DNA of 64,000 nucleotides, taken from contig NZ_JAAOIE010000001.1 in NCBI RefSeq assembly GCF_011326755.1, positions 708,344-772,343 on the forward strand. Direction: 5' to 3'. A model generated the notes under the pieces. The model saw only the letters and a list, made by a program, of their open reading frames with translations, searched no databases and had not been told where the DNA came from. Of the stretch, positions 17,232-27,457 are shown one piece after another. Every line of letters starts with the position of its first letter. Position 1 is the first letter of the stretch. This DNA comes from Cochlodiniinecator piscidefendens. Lineage in GTDB: Bacteria; Pseudomonadota; Alphaproteobacteria; Rhodobacterales; Rhodobacteraceae. The position numbers were made by a program, and so were the translations under genes.

Positions 17232-19848
17232 CTATGTCGCCAAACTGATTGCCAGTATTCGCGACAGCTTTGGACCAATCCCGCTTTACGCCGAAGCGCA
17301 AAAGAATAGTAGAGGCAACAAAGACCGAGGAATAAGTTCCGATCACAACACCAAGGATCATCGCAAATACAAAGCCCCGGATCACATCGCCGCCCAGAAC
17401 AATCAATGCAAAAAGTGCCAACAGCGTAGTCACAGATGTCATAACGGTTCGGCTTAGGGTTTCGTTGATCGACAGGTTTAAAACATCCCTAAGGTCCATT
17501 TTTTTGTATTTGCGAAGGTTTTCGCGCACCCGGTCAAACACAACCACGGTATCGTTCAGGGAATACCCAACAATCGTCAGCAATGCCGCAATGATCGCCA
17601 AATCAAATTTGATCTGAAGGATGCTAAACACCCCAATTGTGATGACAACATCGTGTACCAACGCAGCAACTGCACCGAGGCTGAACTGCCATTCGAACCG
17701 TAGCCAAATGTAAATCAGAACGGCACCAATTGCCAAGATTACAGCGATGACAGCCGTTTGAACCAACTCCCCCGACACCTTTGGACCAACTGATTCAACC
17801 GCAGTAAAATCTAGGGTCGGATCAACAGTTTCAAGTGCGGTCTCGACTGCGGTCACCGTTTCAGGACTTACCGCTTCAGCACCTTCTTGCGCTTCAATCC
17901 GGATTTGCGTCACGTTCTGATCTGGTTTCGCGGGGTCAGTTACTTCGGTGATGGACACATCACCAAGCTGCAGCGGTTCTAACGCCAGACGGTAGGCAGA
18001 AACATCCACGGTTTGCTCAGCTTGTGTTCGGAAGGTCGTACCGCCTCTGAAATCAATGCCGTAATTCAAACCGACCAAAACAAACACCACAACAGATGCA
18101 ATCATTGCCAAAGCAGAGCCGCCAAAGCTGAACTTCGTTTTGCCAAAGAAGTTCAATTTTGTTCCTTCAGGAACAAGCTTTATCCCTTTGATCAAAAGCG
18201 ATTTTGGGCGTTTGCGCTCATACCAGATGATCAACATCAAACGTGTGAGATAGATTGCGGTAAAGACCGATGTAATAATCCCAAGGCCAAGCGTAATCGC
18301 AAAACCACGAACTGGGCCAGAGCCCATAACAAACAAGATAACCGCTGTGATAAACGTCGTAACGTTGGCGTCCAAGATCGCTGAAAGCGCCTTTTCATAG
18401 CCAAGTTCAATCGCGCGAGCGGGATTTTTTGCAGCACGCAGTTCTTCGCGAATACGTTCAAAGATCAGCACGTTCGCATCAACCGCCATACCGATGGTCA
18501 ATACAATTCCTGCAATCCCTGGCAGGGTCAATGTCGCGCCAATCATGCTGAGCAGGCCAAAGATCAGACCAACGTTGATCACAAGCGCGATATTGGCAAA
18601 CAGACCAAAGGTTGTATAGCTCATCAACATAAAGATCAAAACAGCAGCAAACGCGACGATACACGCCAGTTTACCCGCATCGATGCTGTCTTGGCCCAAT
18701 TCCGGGCCAATGGTGCGTTCTTCGACAAAGGTTAGCTCAGCCGGCAAAGCGCCCGCTCGCAACAACACCGCAAGATCTGTTGAACTCTCAACAGTGAAGT
18801 TCCCAGTAATTTGGCCAGATCCACCTGTAATTGGTTGGTTAATTTGCGGGGCCGTGACAACCTCGCCGTCCAGCACGGAAGCGAACAAAGATCCAACATT
18901 TTCAGAAGTATATACGCCAAACTTACGTGCGCCAGATACGTTAAAGCGGAAGTTAACTGCAGGGCGTCCGTTCTGGTCAAACGCGGGCTGCGCATCAACC
19001 AACTCCTCGCCTGTTAAAACAGGTGTTTCTTCGACGATGTAATAAACACCCTCTTCTTCGATATCAGGCAAGATGATGTTGCCGATACCTGCTCGCGCTG
19101 CAGCATCGCTAGTGCGTCCAACAACAGGGTGGAAGCTCAGCTGAGCGGTGGTACCGATAAGCTCCTTCAGTTCCTGTGCGGAACCGATACCTGGAACTTG
19201 GATCAGGATACGATCTTCGCCTTGGCGCTGAATGGTGGGTTCGCGTGTGCCAACCTCATCCACACGGCGGCGAATAATTTCAATCGACTGCTGCATTGTG
19301 CGTTCGTCAGTGGCGAGTTGCTCTTCTTCTGACAGCTCAATCGTCAGAATATCCCCTTCGCCTGTGACGACAATATCCTGTGCGCCGATGTTAGAAATGG
19401 ACACGATAGGTCGCGACAAACCTTCAACAATTTCAAGCGCTTGCGACAAACCTTCGGGTTGCGAAATCCGTACGCGCAGCTGGCCTTCGGGGCTGTCGAC
19501 CCGGCGGATGGTGCCGACGGTATCGCGGGCGTCGCGCAGGGTATCGCGCACTTCGCCCCACATCGCTTTGACGCGCGTGTCATAGACTTGTTCGACCTGC
19601 ACTTCAGCGAGCAAATGCGCACCGCCACGCAGGTCAAGCCCGAGGTTCACCAGCCCGCTGGGCAACCAGCTGGGCCAGAGCGCCTCATCCGCCAAAAGTT
19701 GCGGACTATCCCCTTCGACCAAGATCAGCTCAGCGGCGTCATTTGAAGTTTCAACCCGCGTGTAAAACGCATTGGGCAGAGCCATAAGAAGACCAGCAAG
19801 GCAGAGCGCCCAAATCGTGGCCCGCTTCCAGAAGGGGATTTGCAACAT
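17224..19848 (-). CDS. secDF: Fused protein translocase subunit SecDF
   Basis: SecD and SecF use the proton gradient to pull preproteins through SecYEG. Here both are one 874-residue chain. The SecD half (about 1-555) has the NLGLDLRGGAHLL motif near residue 70, the large periplasmic domain and GIAGIVLTIGMAVDANVLIFERIREE. The SecF half (about 556-874) has GLNYGIDFRGGT near 590 and VGYSLNDTVVVFDRVRENLR. No frameshift or internal stop separates them. Many alphaproteobacteria have separate genes, so the fusion is worth noting. It lies 26 bases after yajC in the same operon. Confidence 0.95.
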   Translation of the reverse strand: MLQIPFWKRATIWALCLAGLLMALPNAFYTRVETSNDAAELILVEGDSPQLLADEALWPSWLPSGLVNLGLDLRGGAHLLAEVQVEQVYDTRVKAMWGEVRDTLRDARDTVGTIRRVDSPEGQLRVRISQPEGLSQALEIVEGLSRPIVSISNIGAQDIVVTGEGDILTIELSEEEQLATDERTMQQSIEIIRRRVDEVGTREPTIQRQGEDRILIQVPGIGSAQELKELIGTTAQLSFHPVVGRTSDAAARAGIGNIILPDIEEEGVYYIVEETPVLTGEELVDAQPAFDQNGRPAVNFRFNVSGARKFGVYTSENVGSLFASVLDGEVVTAPQINQPITGGSGQITGNFTVESSTDLAVLLRAGALPAELTFVEERTIGPELGQDSIDAGKLACIVAFAAVLIFMLMSYTTFGLFANIALVINVGLIFGLLSMIGATLTLPGIAGIVLTIGMAVDANVLIFERIREELRAAKNPARAIELGYEKALSAILDANVTTFITAVILFVMGSGPVRGFAITLGLGIITSVFTAIYLTRLMLIIWYERKRPKSLLIKGIKLVPEGTKLNFFGKTKFSFGGSALAMIASVVVFVLVGLNYGIDFRGGTTFRTQAEQTVDVSAYRLALEPLQLGDVSITEVTDPAKPDQNVTQIRIEAQEGAEAVSPETVTAVETALETVDPTLDFTAVESVGPKVSGELVQTAVIAVILAIGAVLIYIWLRFEWQFSLGAVAALVHDVVITIGVFSILQIKFDLAIIAALLTIVGYSLNDTVVVFDRVRENLRKYKKMDLRDVLNLSINETLSRTVMTSVTTLLALFALIVLGGDVIRGFVFAMILGVVIGTYSSVFVASTILLRFGVKRDWSKAVANTGNQFGDIDA

Positions 19849-19874
19849 GTAATTTTGACCGATATTATAAAGGG

Positions 19875-20144
19875 TTAAGCGGCAGGTTCGGTTTTGCTCA
19901 CAACTTGTGCGATGGTTGATTGAACAACACGAACGGTCACACCTTGGGCAAGTTCGACTTCAACTTCGTTGGCATCTTTGACCTTGGTCACTTTGCCAAT
20001 CAGGCCGCCTTGGGTGACAACTTCGTCGCCGCGACGCAGACCTGTAACCATCGCCTGATGGGCCTTCATTTTCTTTTGCTGAGGACGGATCAGAAGGAAA
20101 TACATGATCCCGAAAATCAGAACCGGAAAGAGTAGTTGCTCCAC
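19875..20144 (-). CDS. yajC: Preprotein translocase accessory subunit YajC
   Basis: An 89-residue single-pass membrane protein: hydrophobic helix LLFPVLIFGIMYFLLIRP, then QQKKMKAHQAM and the conserved GDEVVTQGGLIGKV block. The start is GTG at 20144, chosen because AAGGGAG precedes it by seven bases; a longer in-frame extension to 20336 has no support. It is the first gene of the yajC-secDF-TSUP-Mth938-ccm operon. Confidence 0.94.
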   Translation of the reverse strand: MEQLLFPVLIFGIMYFLLIRPQQKKMKAHQAMVTGLRRGDEVVTQGGLIGKVTKVKDANEVEVELAQGVTVRVVQSTIAQVVSKTEPAA

Positions 20145-20387
20145 GTGGGTGCTCCCTTGGTTGTGAGTGGGGGTTGCCCCCACAGAATTAGACTGGCGCA
20201 CCCTATATGTGGCTTTAGAAATTGGCAAGCAAGGGGTGAAAAGCGGCGTATGGGAACTATGCAGCAAGTATGCAGTTTTTATATGGTTTTTATGCATACG
20301 ATTTGCAGAAGGGTTTAAAACACGCACCGGTTGCAATTTTCGCGGATATGGCGAAAGTGGGGGCAGATTTGAGTAACCGAGAGTGCG

Positions 20388-21749
20388 ATGAATTTTATTA
20401 CCCCGACCGATGATGGCATTAGCATCAACCTCCCCGTGAACGGATTGCAGCTAGAGCTGTTTGCAGTGTTCCTAATGTTGGTCGCGCTGAGCTTTGCTGT
20501 GATGGCATTGCCGAAGGTCGCCCGCACCCTACCCCGGCTTCATGACGGGACAATGGCGAACATCGGGTTGTGGCTCGGACTATTGCTGGCCGGATGTTTT
20601 GCCGCTGTCGCGCTATATGAATTTGTGAGCGTGGTGTTTCGGATACCGCCCTATGGCGAAAATACCGACCACGCCGCCGCCATCCGCAACATCGGCCTGT
20701 TCACCGCTGCCATTTTCGGCGCCCCCTTCATCGCATGGCGCGCAATTGTCGCCGCAAAACAGGTGGAAGTTGCAGAGCAGAGCCATATTACGGATCAACT
20801 AGCTAAGGCGATTGAAGCAATAGGCGCAACGCGAGTCATCAGAAAACAGCGCAAAAACCGAAACGATACTCTCCAATTCGAAGATGACGCGAATGGGGAC
20901 ACGGATTTTAAAAAACCTATTTTCGAAGAAATCACTGAACCGAATTTGGAAGTGCGTATAGGCGGCCTTTATGCACTGGAACGGATTGCTCAAGACAGCG
21001 AACGTGATCACATTCAAATCATGGAAATTCTGTGCGCCTACATCCGAGAAAACTCTCCCGCGCCAAATTTGGAATCCATCGAAGAACAATCCGCGCACCC
21101 CATACCACGATTGGATATTCAAACTGCGGCTACCATTATATCCCGCCGTTCTCAAAAACGCATTCGGCTTGAATGGCAAAACCGCTTCAGGTTAAATCTT
21201 ACCAAATCCAACCTTGCGGGAGTTGATTTTTCAAAGGGTAATTTGTCAGCGGCTATGTTTCGCGAGTGCTACCTTGAAGAAACAAGCTTCCAAAAAGCCA
21301 ATCTCGAAGGCACTCAATTTGACCGATCACACATGAACAACTCTGATTTCATGAGGGCCAAGTTAAAGGGCACACGTTTCAATAATTGTTCGATGAAACA
21401 ATCAAAACCCTTTAGCCGAGGGTTAGCCCTCGCGGAGATTCACAGTATTTTCGTCGATAGAGCCAAAATGGAACACTCTCACTTAAATTTACTTGATTTC
21501 CAATCTAACATTACGTTTGGCTCACCAGATACGTCACTGGGCAGACCCTTTTCATACCGTCAAAAAGACTACTTAGATCTTAGAGAGGAGCTATATCTTG
21601 GCGGACTTACGTTGGAAGAAAAAGCAGAATTACGAAACAGTGGTTTTAGGTATTGGTCACCACTTACATCAGGTAATCGAAAAGCTGGAGCATACCTTAT
21701 GGAATTTTGTGAAAATTACGGCCTAACGTATTGGCCTCATGTCGAATAA
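20388..21749 (+). CDS. Membrane-anchored pentapeptide-repeat protein
   Basis: A 453-residue protein with three membrane helices in the first ~120 residues, a charged cytoplasmic region (about 125-260), then a short run of pentapeptide repeats (about 270-330; units such as NLAGVDFSKGNLSAAMF and KLKGTRFNNC) that would fold as a right-handed beta-helix. The C-terminal ~90 residues are not repetitive. Function is unknown; such repeats usually mediate protein contacts. It lies between divergent yajC and serS. Confidence 0.8.
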   Translation: MNFITPTDDGISINLPVNGLQLELFAVFLMLVALSFAVMALPKVARTLPRLHDGTMANIGLWLGLLLAGCFAAVALYEFVSVVFRIPPYGENTDHAAAIRNIGLFTAAIFGAPFIAWRAIVAAKQVEVAEQSHITDQLAKAIEAIGATRVIRKQRKNRNDTLQFEDDANGDTDFKKPIFEEITEPNLEVRIGGLYALERIAQDSERDHIQIMEILCAYIRENSPAPNLESIEEQSAHPIPRLDIQTAATIISRRSQKRIRLEWQNRFRLNLTKSNLAGVDFSKGNLSAAMFRECYLEETSFQKANLEGTQFDRSHMNNSDFMRAKLKGTRFNNCSMKQSKPFSRGLALAEIHSIFVDRAKMEHSHLNLLDFQSNITFGSPDTSLGRPFSYRQKDYLDLREELYLGGLTLEEKAELRNSGFRYWSPLTSGNRKAGAYLMEFCENYGLTYWPHVE

Positions 21750-21824
21750 CCCTGCCTCTTACACCCCACCCGAAAATACGCCATAACGCACCTATCTGAT
21801 TCACTTTGACCAAGGACCTTACCG

Positions 21825-23117
21825 ATGCATGACATCAAGTACATCCGTGAAAACCCAGACGCATTTGACGCAGCCATGGCGCGCCGTGGGCTTTCTGATG
21901 TCTCGTCTCAGGTTCTCGCGATTGATGAGGCGCGCCGCGCCAAGATCGCAGCCGCCGAAGCCGCCCAAGCGGACCGCAACGCCGCCTCTAAAAACGTAGG
22001 CGCTGCAAAGGCCAAAGGCGACGACGCCGAATTTGAACGTCTGCGCGCGCTCGTCAGCGAAAAGAAAGACGAAATTGCCCGGCTCGACGAAGAGGCAAAG
22101 GCGGAGGATGCGCGTTTGCGTGATCTGTTGCTTGGCCTGCCGAACCTGATGTACGACGATGTGCCTGCCGGCGCAGACGAAGACGACAACGTCGAAATCC
22201 GCACTTGGGGCACCCCGCGCGAATTTTCCTTTGCGCCCAAAGAACATTACGACATTCAAGCCACGGCAAAGGGGCTTGATTTTGAAACGGCGGCCAAATT
22301 GTCAGGCGCGCGGTTTGTCGTGATGAAGGGGGCCGTGGCCCGTTTGCACCGTGCCTTGGCGCAGTTCATGTTGGACCTGCACACCGACGAACACGGGCTG
22401 AGCGAAACCATCACCCCGGTTTTGGTGCGCGAAGAGGCAATGTATGGCACCAACCAGCTGCCAAAATTCGCCGAGGACAGCTACCAAACCACCAACGGCT
22501 GGTGGTTGATCCCAACCTCTGAGGTGACGCTGACCAACACCGTGTCTGGCGATATTGTGGATGAGGCTGCGCTGCCCATCCGCATGACAGCGCATTCCCA
22601 GTGTTTCCGTTCTGAGGCTGGAAGTGCCGGCAAAGACACCGCCGGGATGCTGCGCCAGCACCAGTTCGAAAAGGTTGAAATGGTGTCCATCGTGCATCCT
22701 GACGCCTCTGACGCCGAACACACACGCATGACGGGCTGTGCTGAGGCTGTGCTGGAGCGGTTGAACATCCCGTATCGCACGGTTTTGCTGTGCTCTGGTG
22801 ATACTGGCTTTGGCGCGCGCCGCACTCACGATATAGAGGCGTGGTTGCCCGGCCAAAACACCTACCGCGAAATCAGCTCTGTTTCGACCTGCGGTGATTT
22901 CCAAGCCCGCCGCATGAACGCGCGTTTCCGTCCGACCGAAGGTGGAAAACCCGAATTTGTGCATACGCTGAATGGGTCTGGGCTGGCGGTGGGGCGTTGC
23001 CTGATTGCAGTTTTGGAAAATGGCCAAGAAGAAGACGGTTCCGTCACCATCCCCGAAGCCCTGCGCGGCCACATGGGCGGCAAATCAAAAATCACCCCCG
23101 ACGGTGAATTGGTTTAA
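21825..23117 (+). CDS. serS: Seryl-tRNA synthetase
   Basis: SerS charges tRNA-Ser. The 430 residues include the N-terminal antiparallel coiled-coil arm (about 28-105) and a class II catalytic core with motif 2 [23 protein letters not shown] and motif 3 [18 protein letters not shown]. The TSEVTLTN serine-adenylate segment is also present. It ends in a UUCG-type terminator 20 bases after the stop. Confidence 0.97.
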   Translation: MHDIKYIRENPDAFDAAMARRGLSDVSSQVLAIDEARRAKIAAAEAAQADRNAASKNVGAAKAKGDDAEFERLRALVSEKKDEIARLDEEAKAEDARLRDLLLGLPNLMYDDVPAGADEDDNVEIRTWGTPREFSFAPKEHYDIQATAKGLDFETAAKLSGARFVVMKGAVARLHRALAQFMLDLHTDEHGLSETITPVLVREEAMYGTNQLPKFAEDSYQTTNGWWLIPTSEVTLTNTVSGDIVDEAALPIRMTAHSQCFRSEAGSAGKDTAGMLRQHQFEKVEMVSIVHPDASDAEHTRMTGCAEAVLERLNIPYRTVLLCSGDTGFGARRTHDIEAWLPGQNTYREISSVSTCGDFQARRMNARFRPTEGGKPEFVHTLNGSGLAVGRCLIAVLENGQEEDGSVTIPEALRGHMGGKSKITPDGELV

Positions 23118-23137
23118 CTCTATATAGGTTAGGTTCA

Positions 23138-23157
23138 GGGGGCTTCGGCCCCCTTTT
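23138..23157 (+). terminator. serS terminator
   Basis: GGGGGC, TTCG loop, GCCCCC and then TTTT, directly after serS. Confidence 0.88.
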
Positions 23158-23176
23158 CATTTGGTTTGGTGTCTGG

Positions 23177-23611
23177 ATGTTTTCCAAAAAGAACATTTTC
23201 CTATTCGCACTTCTATATCCAACCCGCCTATTGGCAGAGATTTGCGATAAAATGTTTCCGAGCTTGCCTCACACCGCTGGGCCAATAACCCAAATTGAAT
23301 TCTTGATACGGTCCATGCTGTCGCCCGTCGGTCTCGTGATTGTCGTGATGACCCTATTGTCGGTGTTCACGCGGCACATCTGGATACCGTTTCTAGCGTC
23401 AGCTTGTGCCGGATTTCTAGCCTTTGTGCATTGGACCGATTACACCGCTCCCGACAGCATTTATCAACTTGCCATCAACGAAGGTTGCAGGGCTGCGCCT
23501 CACGTCCTTGTCTCGTTGCTATCGATTGGTTCAGTCGCGCTGATAGGGCTTGGGGGATATCGCCTAGTTCGGCAATTTATCCGGTTGTGGGCTTTCAATC
23601 GCACATTCTGA
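23177..23611 (+). CDS. Small membrane protein of unknown function
   Basis: A 144-residue protein with a signal-like N-terminal helix (IFLFALLYPTRLLA) and three further hydrophobic segments (about 50-63, 70-86 and 110-130). The loop with ICDKMFPSLPH is probably periplasmic. It begins 20 bases after the serS terminator. No known family was recognised. Confidence 0.6.
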   Translation: MFSKKNIFLFALLYPTRLLAEICDKMFPSLPHTAGPITQIEFLIRSMLSPVGLVIVVMTLLSVFTRHIWIPFLASACAGFLAFVHWTDYTAPDSIYQLAINEGCRAAPHVLVSLLSIGSVALIGLGGYRLVRQFIRLWAFNRTF

Positions 23612-23664
23612 TGTGATCAAACCGCATCCTGTCCGTTACACCGAAACTACTCCCGCCACGACGA

Positions 23665-24273
23665 CTAGTTGCTTGCTGCGAGTTTCGCCCCTAAAAACCC
23701 AAAAGTCCCCGCAAAGCAGCGTTTTATCCACCTCATGACTGATGGCCGGCGAATAACATAATCTCGCGCAATGGCGGCAAATGCGCCGTAAAGGATGAAG
23801 ACCGCAAATGTCATCGCCATGAAGACGGCAACCAACCCGATCAGCGATCCGGTCGCATTGGTTATGGTTGGCGACACAAATTGTGGCAAAAACGCCAAAA
23901 AGAAAAGTGATAGCTTTGGGTTCAACACGTTGAGCAAAATACCTGTTGTCGCGATTTTCAACAATCCGGTTTGGTCTTTGCTTTCGGACACTTCCATAAC
24001 CGCTTCATCCCGAAGAATTTTCCATGCCATATAAAATAGATAAGCTACACCCAAAAATTTTATCACCTGAAAGGCCAAGGCGCTTGCATGAAGAAGTGTG
24101 GCCAAACCAACAATGCTGGCCAAGGCGGCAGGAACAATACCGACCGTGCAACCCAAAGCAGCAGCAATACTTGCTTTGAACCCACGGCCCAATCCGATGG
24201 CGAGCGTATAAATTACACCCGTTCCAGGCAGCAGAACAACGACTAAGGATGTGAGCAAAAACTCTAATGACAC
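23665..24273 (-). CDS. LysE/RhtB-family exporter
   Basis: A 202-residue membrane protein with six hydrophobic segments and the LysE hallmark near the N terminus (VVLLPGTGVIYTLAIGLGRG) plus NVLNPKLSLFFLAFLPQF. Family members export amino acids or homoserine lactones. GTG 24273 is chosen as start because AGGAG is eight bases before it; GTG 24282 is too close to that site. A second LysE-family gene is at 33278. Confidence 0.88.
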   Translation of the reverse strand: MSLEFLLTSLVVVLLPGTGVIYTLAIGLGRGFKASIAAALGCTVGIVPAALASIVGLATLLHASALAFQVIKFLGVAYLFYMAWKILRDEAVMEVSESKDQTGLLKIATTGILLNVLNPKLSLFFLAFLPQFVSPTITNATGSLIGLVAVFMAMTFAVFILYGAFAAIARDYVIRRPSVMRWIKRCFAGTFGFLGAKLAASN

Positions 24274-24413
24274 GAAGAACACTCCTAAAGTGCTCTCATG
24301 TTTGCGTGATTAGCAATACCCCGTCAACACCTGCTGGTTGGGCGCTGCCAATCTAAGGGCTGGGTTGCAAATTTTCCATCCCCTTTGCAACCTGCGGCAA
24401 TCCCAAAAACAGC

Positions 24414-24434
24414 GAGGCACCCGATGGGTGCCTC
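24414..24434 (-). terminator. der operon terminator
   Basis: GAGGCACCC and GGGTGCCTC form a perfect 9-bp stem with a three-base loop. Read leftward it is followed by GCTGTTTTTGG, so it ends the der transcript. Confidence 0.85.
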
Positions 24435-24448
24435 TCAATTTACTTATA

Positions 24449-25912
24449 TCATTTTTCGCCGTGGGGCCGTTTATCGAGGTGCTTGCGCAACCGGGACGGC
24501 GTGGCTTTTTTGCGGTCTTTATAGGGGTTATCCTGACTGCGCATATAAAGCCGGATCGGTGTCCCCGGCATATCAAAGCTTTCGCGTAACCCGTTGACCA
24601 GATAGCGAGAATAGCTTTCGGGGAGCTTTTCAGGGTTGGAACACATCACCACAAATCCCGGCGGCCGTGTTTTGGCTTGGGTCATGTAGCGCAGTTTGAT
24701 CCGACGACCAGAGGGTGCGGGGGGCGGGTGCGCCTCCATCATACCAATGAGCCAACGGTTCAGGCGGGCGGTAGACACACGGCGGTTCCACACATCATGC
24801 GCCCGGATAATTGCCTCATAAAGGCGTTCCATGCCACGACCGGTTTTAGCGGAAACCGTGATCAGCGGCGCACCCTTAAGCTGCGGCAGAAGACGGGTAA
24901 ATGCTTCTTTTAGCTCTTTGAGCTTCTCTTGCTTTTCACCCTCAATATCCCATTTGTTCACTGCGACAACGACCGCACGCCCTTCGCGTTCAGCCAAATC
25001 AGCGATGCGCAAATCCTGTTGTTCAAACGGGATGGCGGCGTCAAGCATCACCACGACAACCTCAGCGAACTTTACCGCACGCAGACCATCAGCAACGGAT
25101 AGCTTTTCGAGTTTTTCCTGCACCTTTGCTTTTTTTCGCATTCCTGCTGTATCGAAGATACGCACAGGGGTATCGTTCCAATCAAAAGTCAGCGAAATCG
25201 CGTCGCGCGTGATGCCTGCTTCTGGCCCAGTCAACAGGCGGTCTTCACCAACAATCTGATTGATCAGAGTTGATTTACCCGCATTCGGGCGGCCAACAAC
25301 AGCGATCTGCAACGGTTTACCAGCGGTGAAGTCGCGAGACTTCCCATCCAGTTCAGTCTCTTCTTCGGTGAGATCAACTTCGACGTCAGGCACAAATTCG
25401 GCTGCTTTGGCTTCGTAGGCATCCGCCAAAGGCAACAGCATGGAATAGAGATCTTCCAAGCCTTCGCCATGTTCAGCAGAAATGCGTAACGGCTCGCCAA
25501 GACCCAAAGAAAACGCGTCGAAATACCCGACGTCGCCTGCTTTGCCTTCGGCTTTGTTTGCTGCCACGATGACGTTGCTGTTTTTCTTGCGTAAAATATC
25601 AGCAAACATCTGATCGGTGGCCAATATACCTTCGCGCGCGTCGATCATAAAGAGGCAGATGTCAGCCATTTCAACAGCGCGTTCAGACAGGCGCCGCATC
25701 CGGCCCTGAAGGCTTTCGTCGGTGGCATCTTCTAGCCCGGCGGTATCAATCACAGTAAAGCGCAGATCGCCCAGCTTTGCCTCGCCTTCGCGCAAATCAC
25801 GCGTGACCCCTGGCTGGTCATCAACCAAAGCCAGACGTTTGCCCACAAGGCGGTTAAACAATGTCGATTTGCCCACATTGGGGCGCCCGACGATGGCGAG
25901 GGTAAAGCTCAT
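24449..25912 (-). CDS. der: Ribosome-assembly GTPase Der (EngA)
   Basis: Der carries two tandem GTPase domains and a KH-like C terminus and acts in 50S subunit maturation. In the 487 residues the first G domain has GRPNVGKST near residue 9, DTAGLED and NKAE; the second has GRPNAGKST near 212, DTAGMRKK and NKWD. The C-terminal KH-like domain contains [11 protein letters not shown]. It lies 115 bases downstream of bamB, the same gene order as in many proteobacteria. Confidence 0.96.
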   Translation of the reverse strand: MSFTLAIVGRPNVGKSTLFNRLVGKRLALVDDQPGVTRDLREGEAKLGDLRFTVIDTAGLEDATDESLQGRMRRLSERAVEMADICLFMIDAREGILATDQMFADILRKKNSNVIVAANKAEGKAGDVGYFDAFSLGLGEPLRISAEHGEGLEDLYSMLLPLADAYEAKAAEFVPDVEVDLTEEETELDGKSRDFTAGKPLQIAVVGRPNAGKSTLINQIVGEDRLLTGPEAGITRDAISLTFDWNDTPVRIFDTAGMRKKAKVQEKLEKLSVADGLRAVKFAEVVVVMLDAAIPFEQQDLRIADLAEREGRAVVVAVNKWDIEGEKQEKLKELKEAFTRLLPQLKGAPLITVSAKTGRGMERLYEAIIRAHDVWNRRVSTARLNRWLIGMMEAHPPPAPSGRRIKLRYMTQAKTRPPGFVVMCSNPEKLPESYSRYLVNGLRESFDMPGTPIRLYMRSQDNPYKDRKKATPSRLRKHLDKRPHGEK

Positions 25913-26027
25913 CCCACACTCCTAAACGGAAATAAGGCAGGTTCCCCTGCCCCAAGTCCAAAATCCATATGGCGCAACGACGCCCAAGGGCAGCGCGATA
26001 CACCAATTTTACGGCAACGGAAAGCCC

Positions 26028-27377
26028 TTAACGATAGGCCAGCAATTGCCCATTGCTATTCACCACATAAAGCGTGCCATTGGCGATCGCTGGATTGGTG
26101 GTTGCGCCACGTGGCAAATCAACGGTTTCAACCAACGTTCCGTCCACGGGATCAAAAATGCGGATCACACCATCGCTAGACGGTACGATCACCCGCCCGC
26201 CTGCAACGATTGGGCCATAGTGGGCGTAAATCCCTTTCCGGCGGCGTTCACGGCGGTTTTCAAAATACGGCAGTGGAATTGCCCAGATGGTTTCGCCCGT
26301 ATCAGCATCCAAACGCATCAGTTGCGATTCGTCTGAAACCATAAAGATAGAACCGCCTTCAGGCCAAACGGGGCTGAGAGTGCCTTCGTTTGCCGTCCAA
26401 ATCCGGCTACCGTTTGTTAGATTGATCGCAGCCAAACGGCCTGATGAGTTCCCAACATAAAGGCGGCCATTGTTGATCACAGGATCACCCGTGACATCAG
26501 AGATATCTGCGTAAGCCCGACCACGTCGTTGCCCAGCAACGCTGGCGTTCCAAACACGGATACCACCCTGCGGCAGGCTCGCCACAACATCACCTGAACC
26601 ATAAGGGAAGATCGCTACATTTCCAGCAACAGCTGGACCCGCGCCACCTTCAACGTTGGCAGAGCTGGGCGCACCCGGCAATTCCCAACGCACACGGCCA
26701 TTGTCGATATTCACAGCCCAAGCGCGGCCATCACGTGACATCGTGTAAATGATATCACCAACGATTGTCGGGGCACCTGTTGCAGGGGCATCTAGACGCT
26801 GGTTCCAGTTTTCATCACCCGTTGCCGCATCAATAGAAAAGAGTTGTCCGTACCCTGTCGTCGCAGCCAAGACGCCATCAACCACCGCAAGGCCACCGCT
26901 GGAAGCGTTCGGATTGCGATCAAACGCCGGGGTTAGATCACGTGACCATCTGATTTCGCCAGTAGCCGCATCAACAGCAGACACCACTGAACGAGAATCC
27001 ATTGTGAACACCAACCCACCAGAAACAACCGGATCAGCCGTCACGCGGAAACGGCGGCTGTCGCCAGATCCGATATTGGTAGACCAAACCTGTGCGAGAG
27101 AGGTTCCCAACGCTGGATGCGTCACGTGGTGTTGGGCCGATCCGTTACGATGTGTCCATTCAGAGATATTCTGGGGCGCGGGTAGATCAATTGGCACAGC
27201 CAGATTCGCGGCTGCTTCTTCTGCGATTTCATCTTGCCGTGTTGCGTCGGACGGTTCAACCGCCACAGTGCCGTCGCGAATATCCAGCCGCTCCCCTTCG
27301 AGGATCAGCTCTCTGTTTCCACAACCAGCCAAGATGGCAATCAAAACCAGACTAGTGGCACATTGGTTCAGATTCAC
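26028..27377 (-). CDS. bamB: Outer-membrane assembly lipoprotein BamB-like
   Basis: BamB is a lipoprotein beta-propeller of the BAM outer-membrane protein insertion machine. The 449-residue protein starts with a lipoprotein signal ending in ILAGC and has repeated PQQ-type blades (for example VSAVDAATGEIRWSRDL, FSIDAATGDENW, WAVNIDNGRVRWELPG, MRLDADTGETIW). The start is GTG 27377 with AAGGGG seven bases upstream. Its position between a YfgM-like gene and der supports BamB rather than another PQQ-repeat protein. Confidence 0.88.
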   Translation of the reverse strand: MNLNQCATSLVLIAILAGCGNRELILEGERLDIRDGTVAVEPSDATRQDEIAEEAAANLAVPIDLPAPQNISEWTHRNGSAQHHVTHPALGTSLAQVWSTNIGSGDSRRFRVTADPVVSGGLVFTMDSRSVVSAVDAATGEIRWSRDLTPAFDRNPNASSGGLAVVDGVLAATTGYGQLFSIDAATGDENWNQRLDAPATGAPTIVGDIIYTMSRDGRAWAVNIDNGRVRWELPGAPSSANVEGGAGPAVAGNVAIFPYGSGDVVASLPQGGIRVWNASVAGQRRGRAYADISDVTGDPVINNGRLYVGNSSGRLAAINLTNGSRIWTANEGTLSPVWPEGGSIFMVSDESQLMRLDADTGETIWAIPLPYFENRRERRRKGIYAHYGPIVAGGRVIVPSSDGVIRIFDPVDGTLVETVDLPRGATTNPAIANGTLYVVNSNGQLLAYR

Positions 27378-27457
27378 TGTGTTGCCCCTTATGTTCTTAT
27401 CAACTGGCCTCGAAGACCAGTATTTCTATTTCACACCAATCTTGCGAACACCCAGCC

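Noticed and set aside
19875-20336. Longer 153-residue version of YajC starting at 20336
   Set aside because: The extra 64 residues are not family-like and lack a ribosome site, whereas GTG 20144 has a strong one and gives the normal length.
22302-23072. A 256-codon open frame on the minus strand opposite serS
   Set aside because: Antisense to serS with no recognisable domain; explained by GC-rich codon positions of serS.
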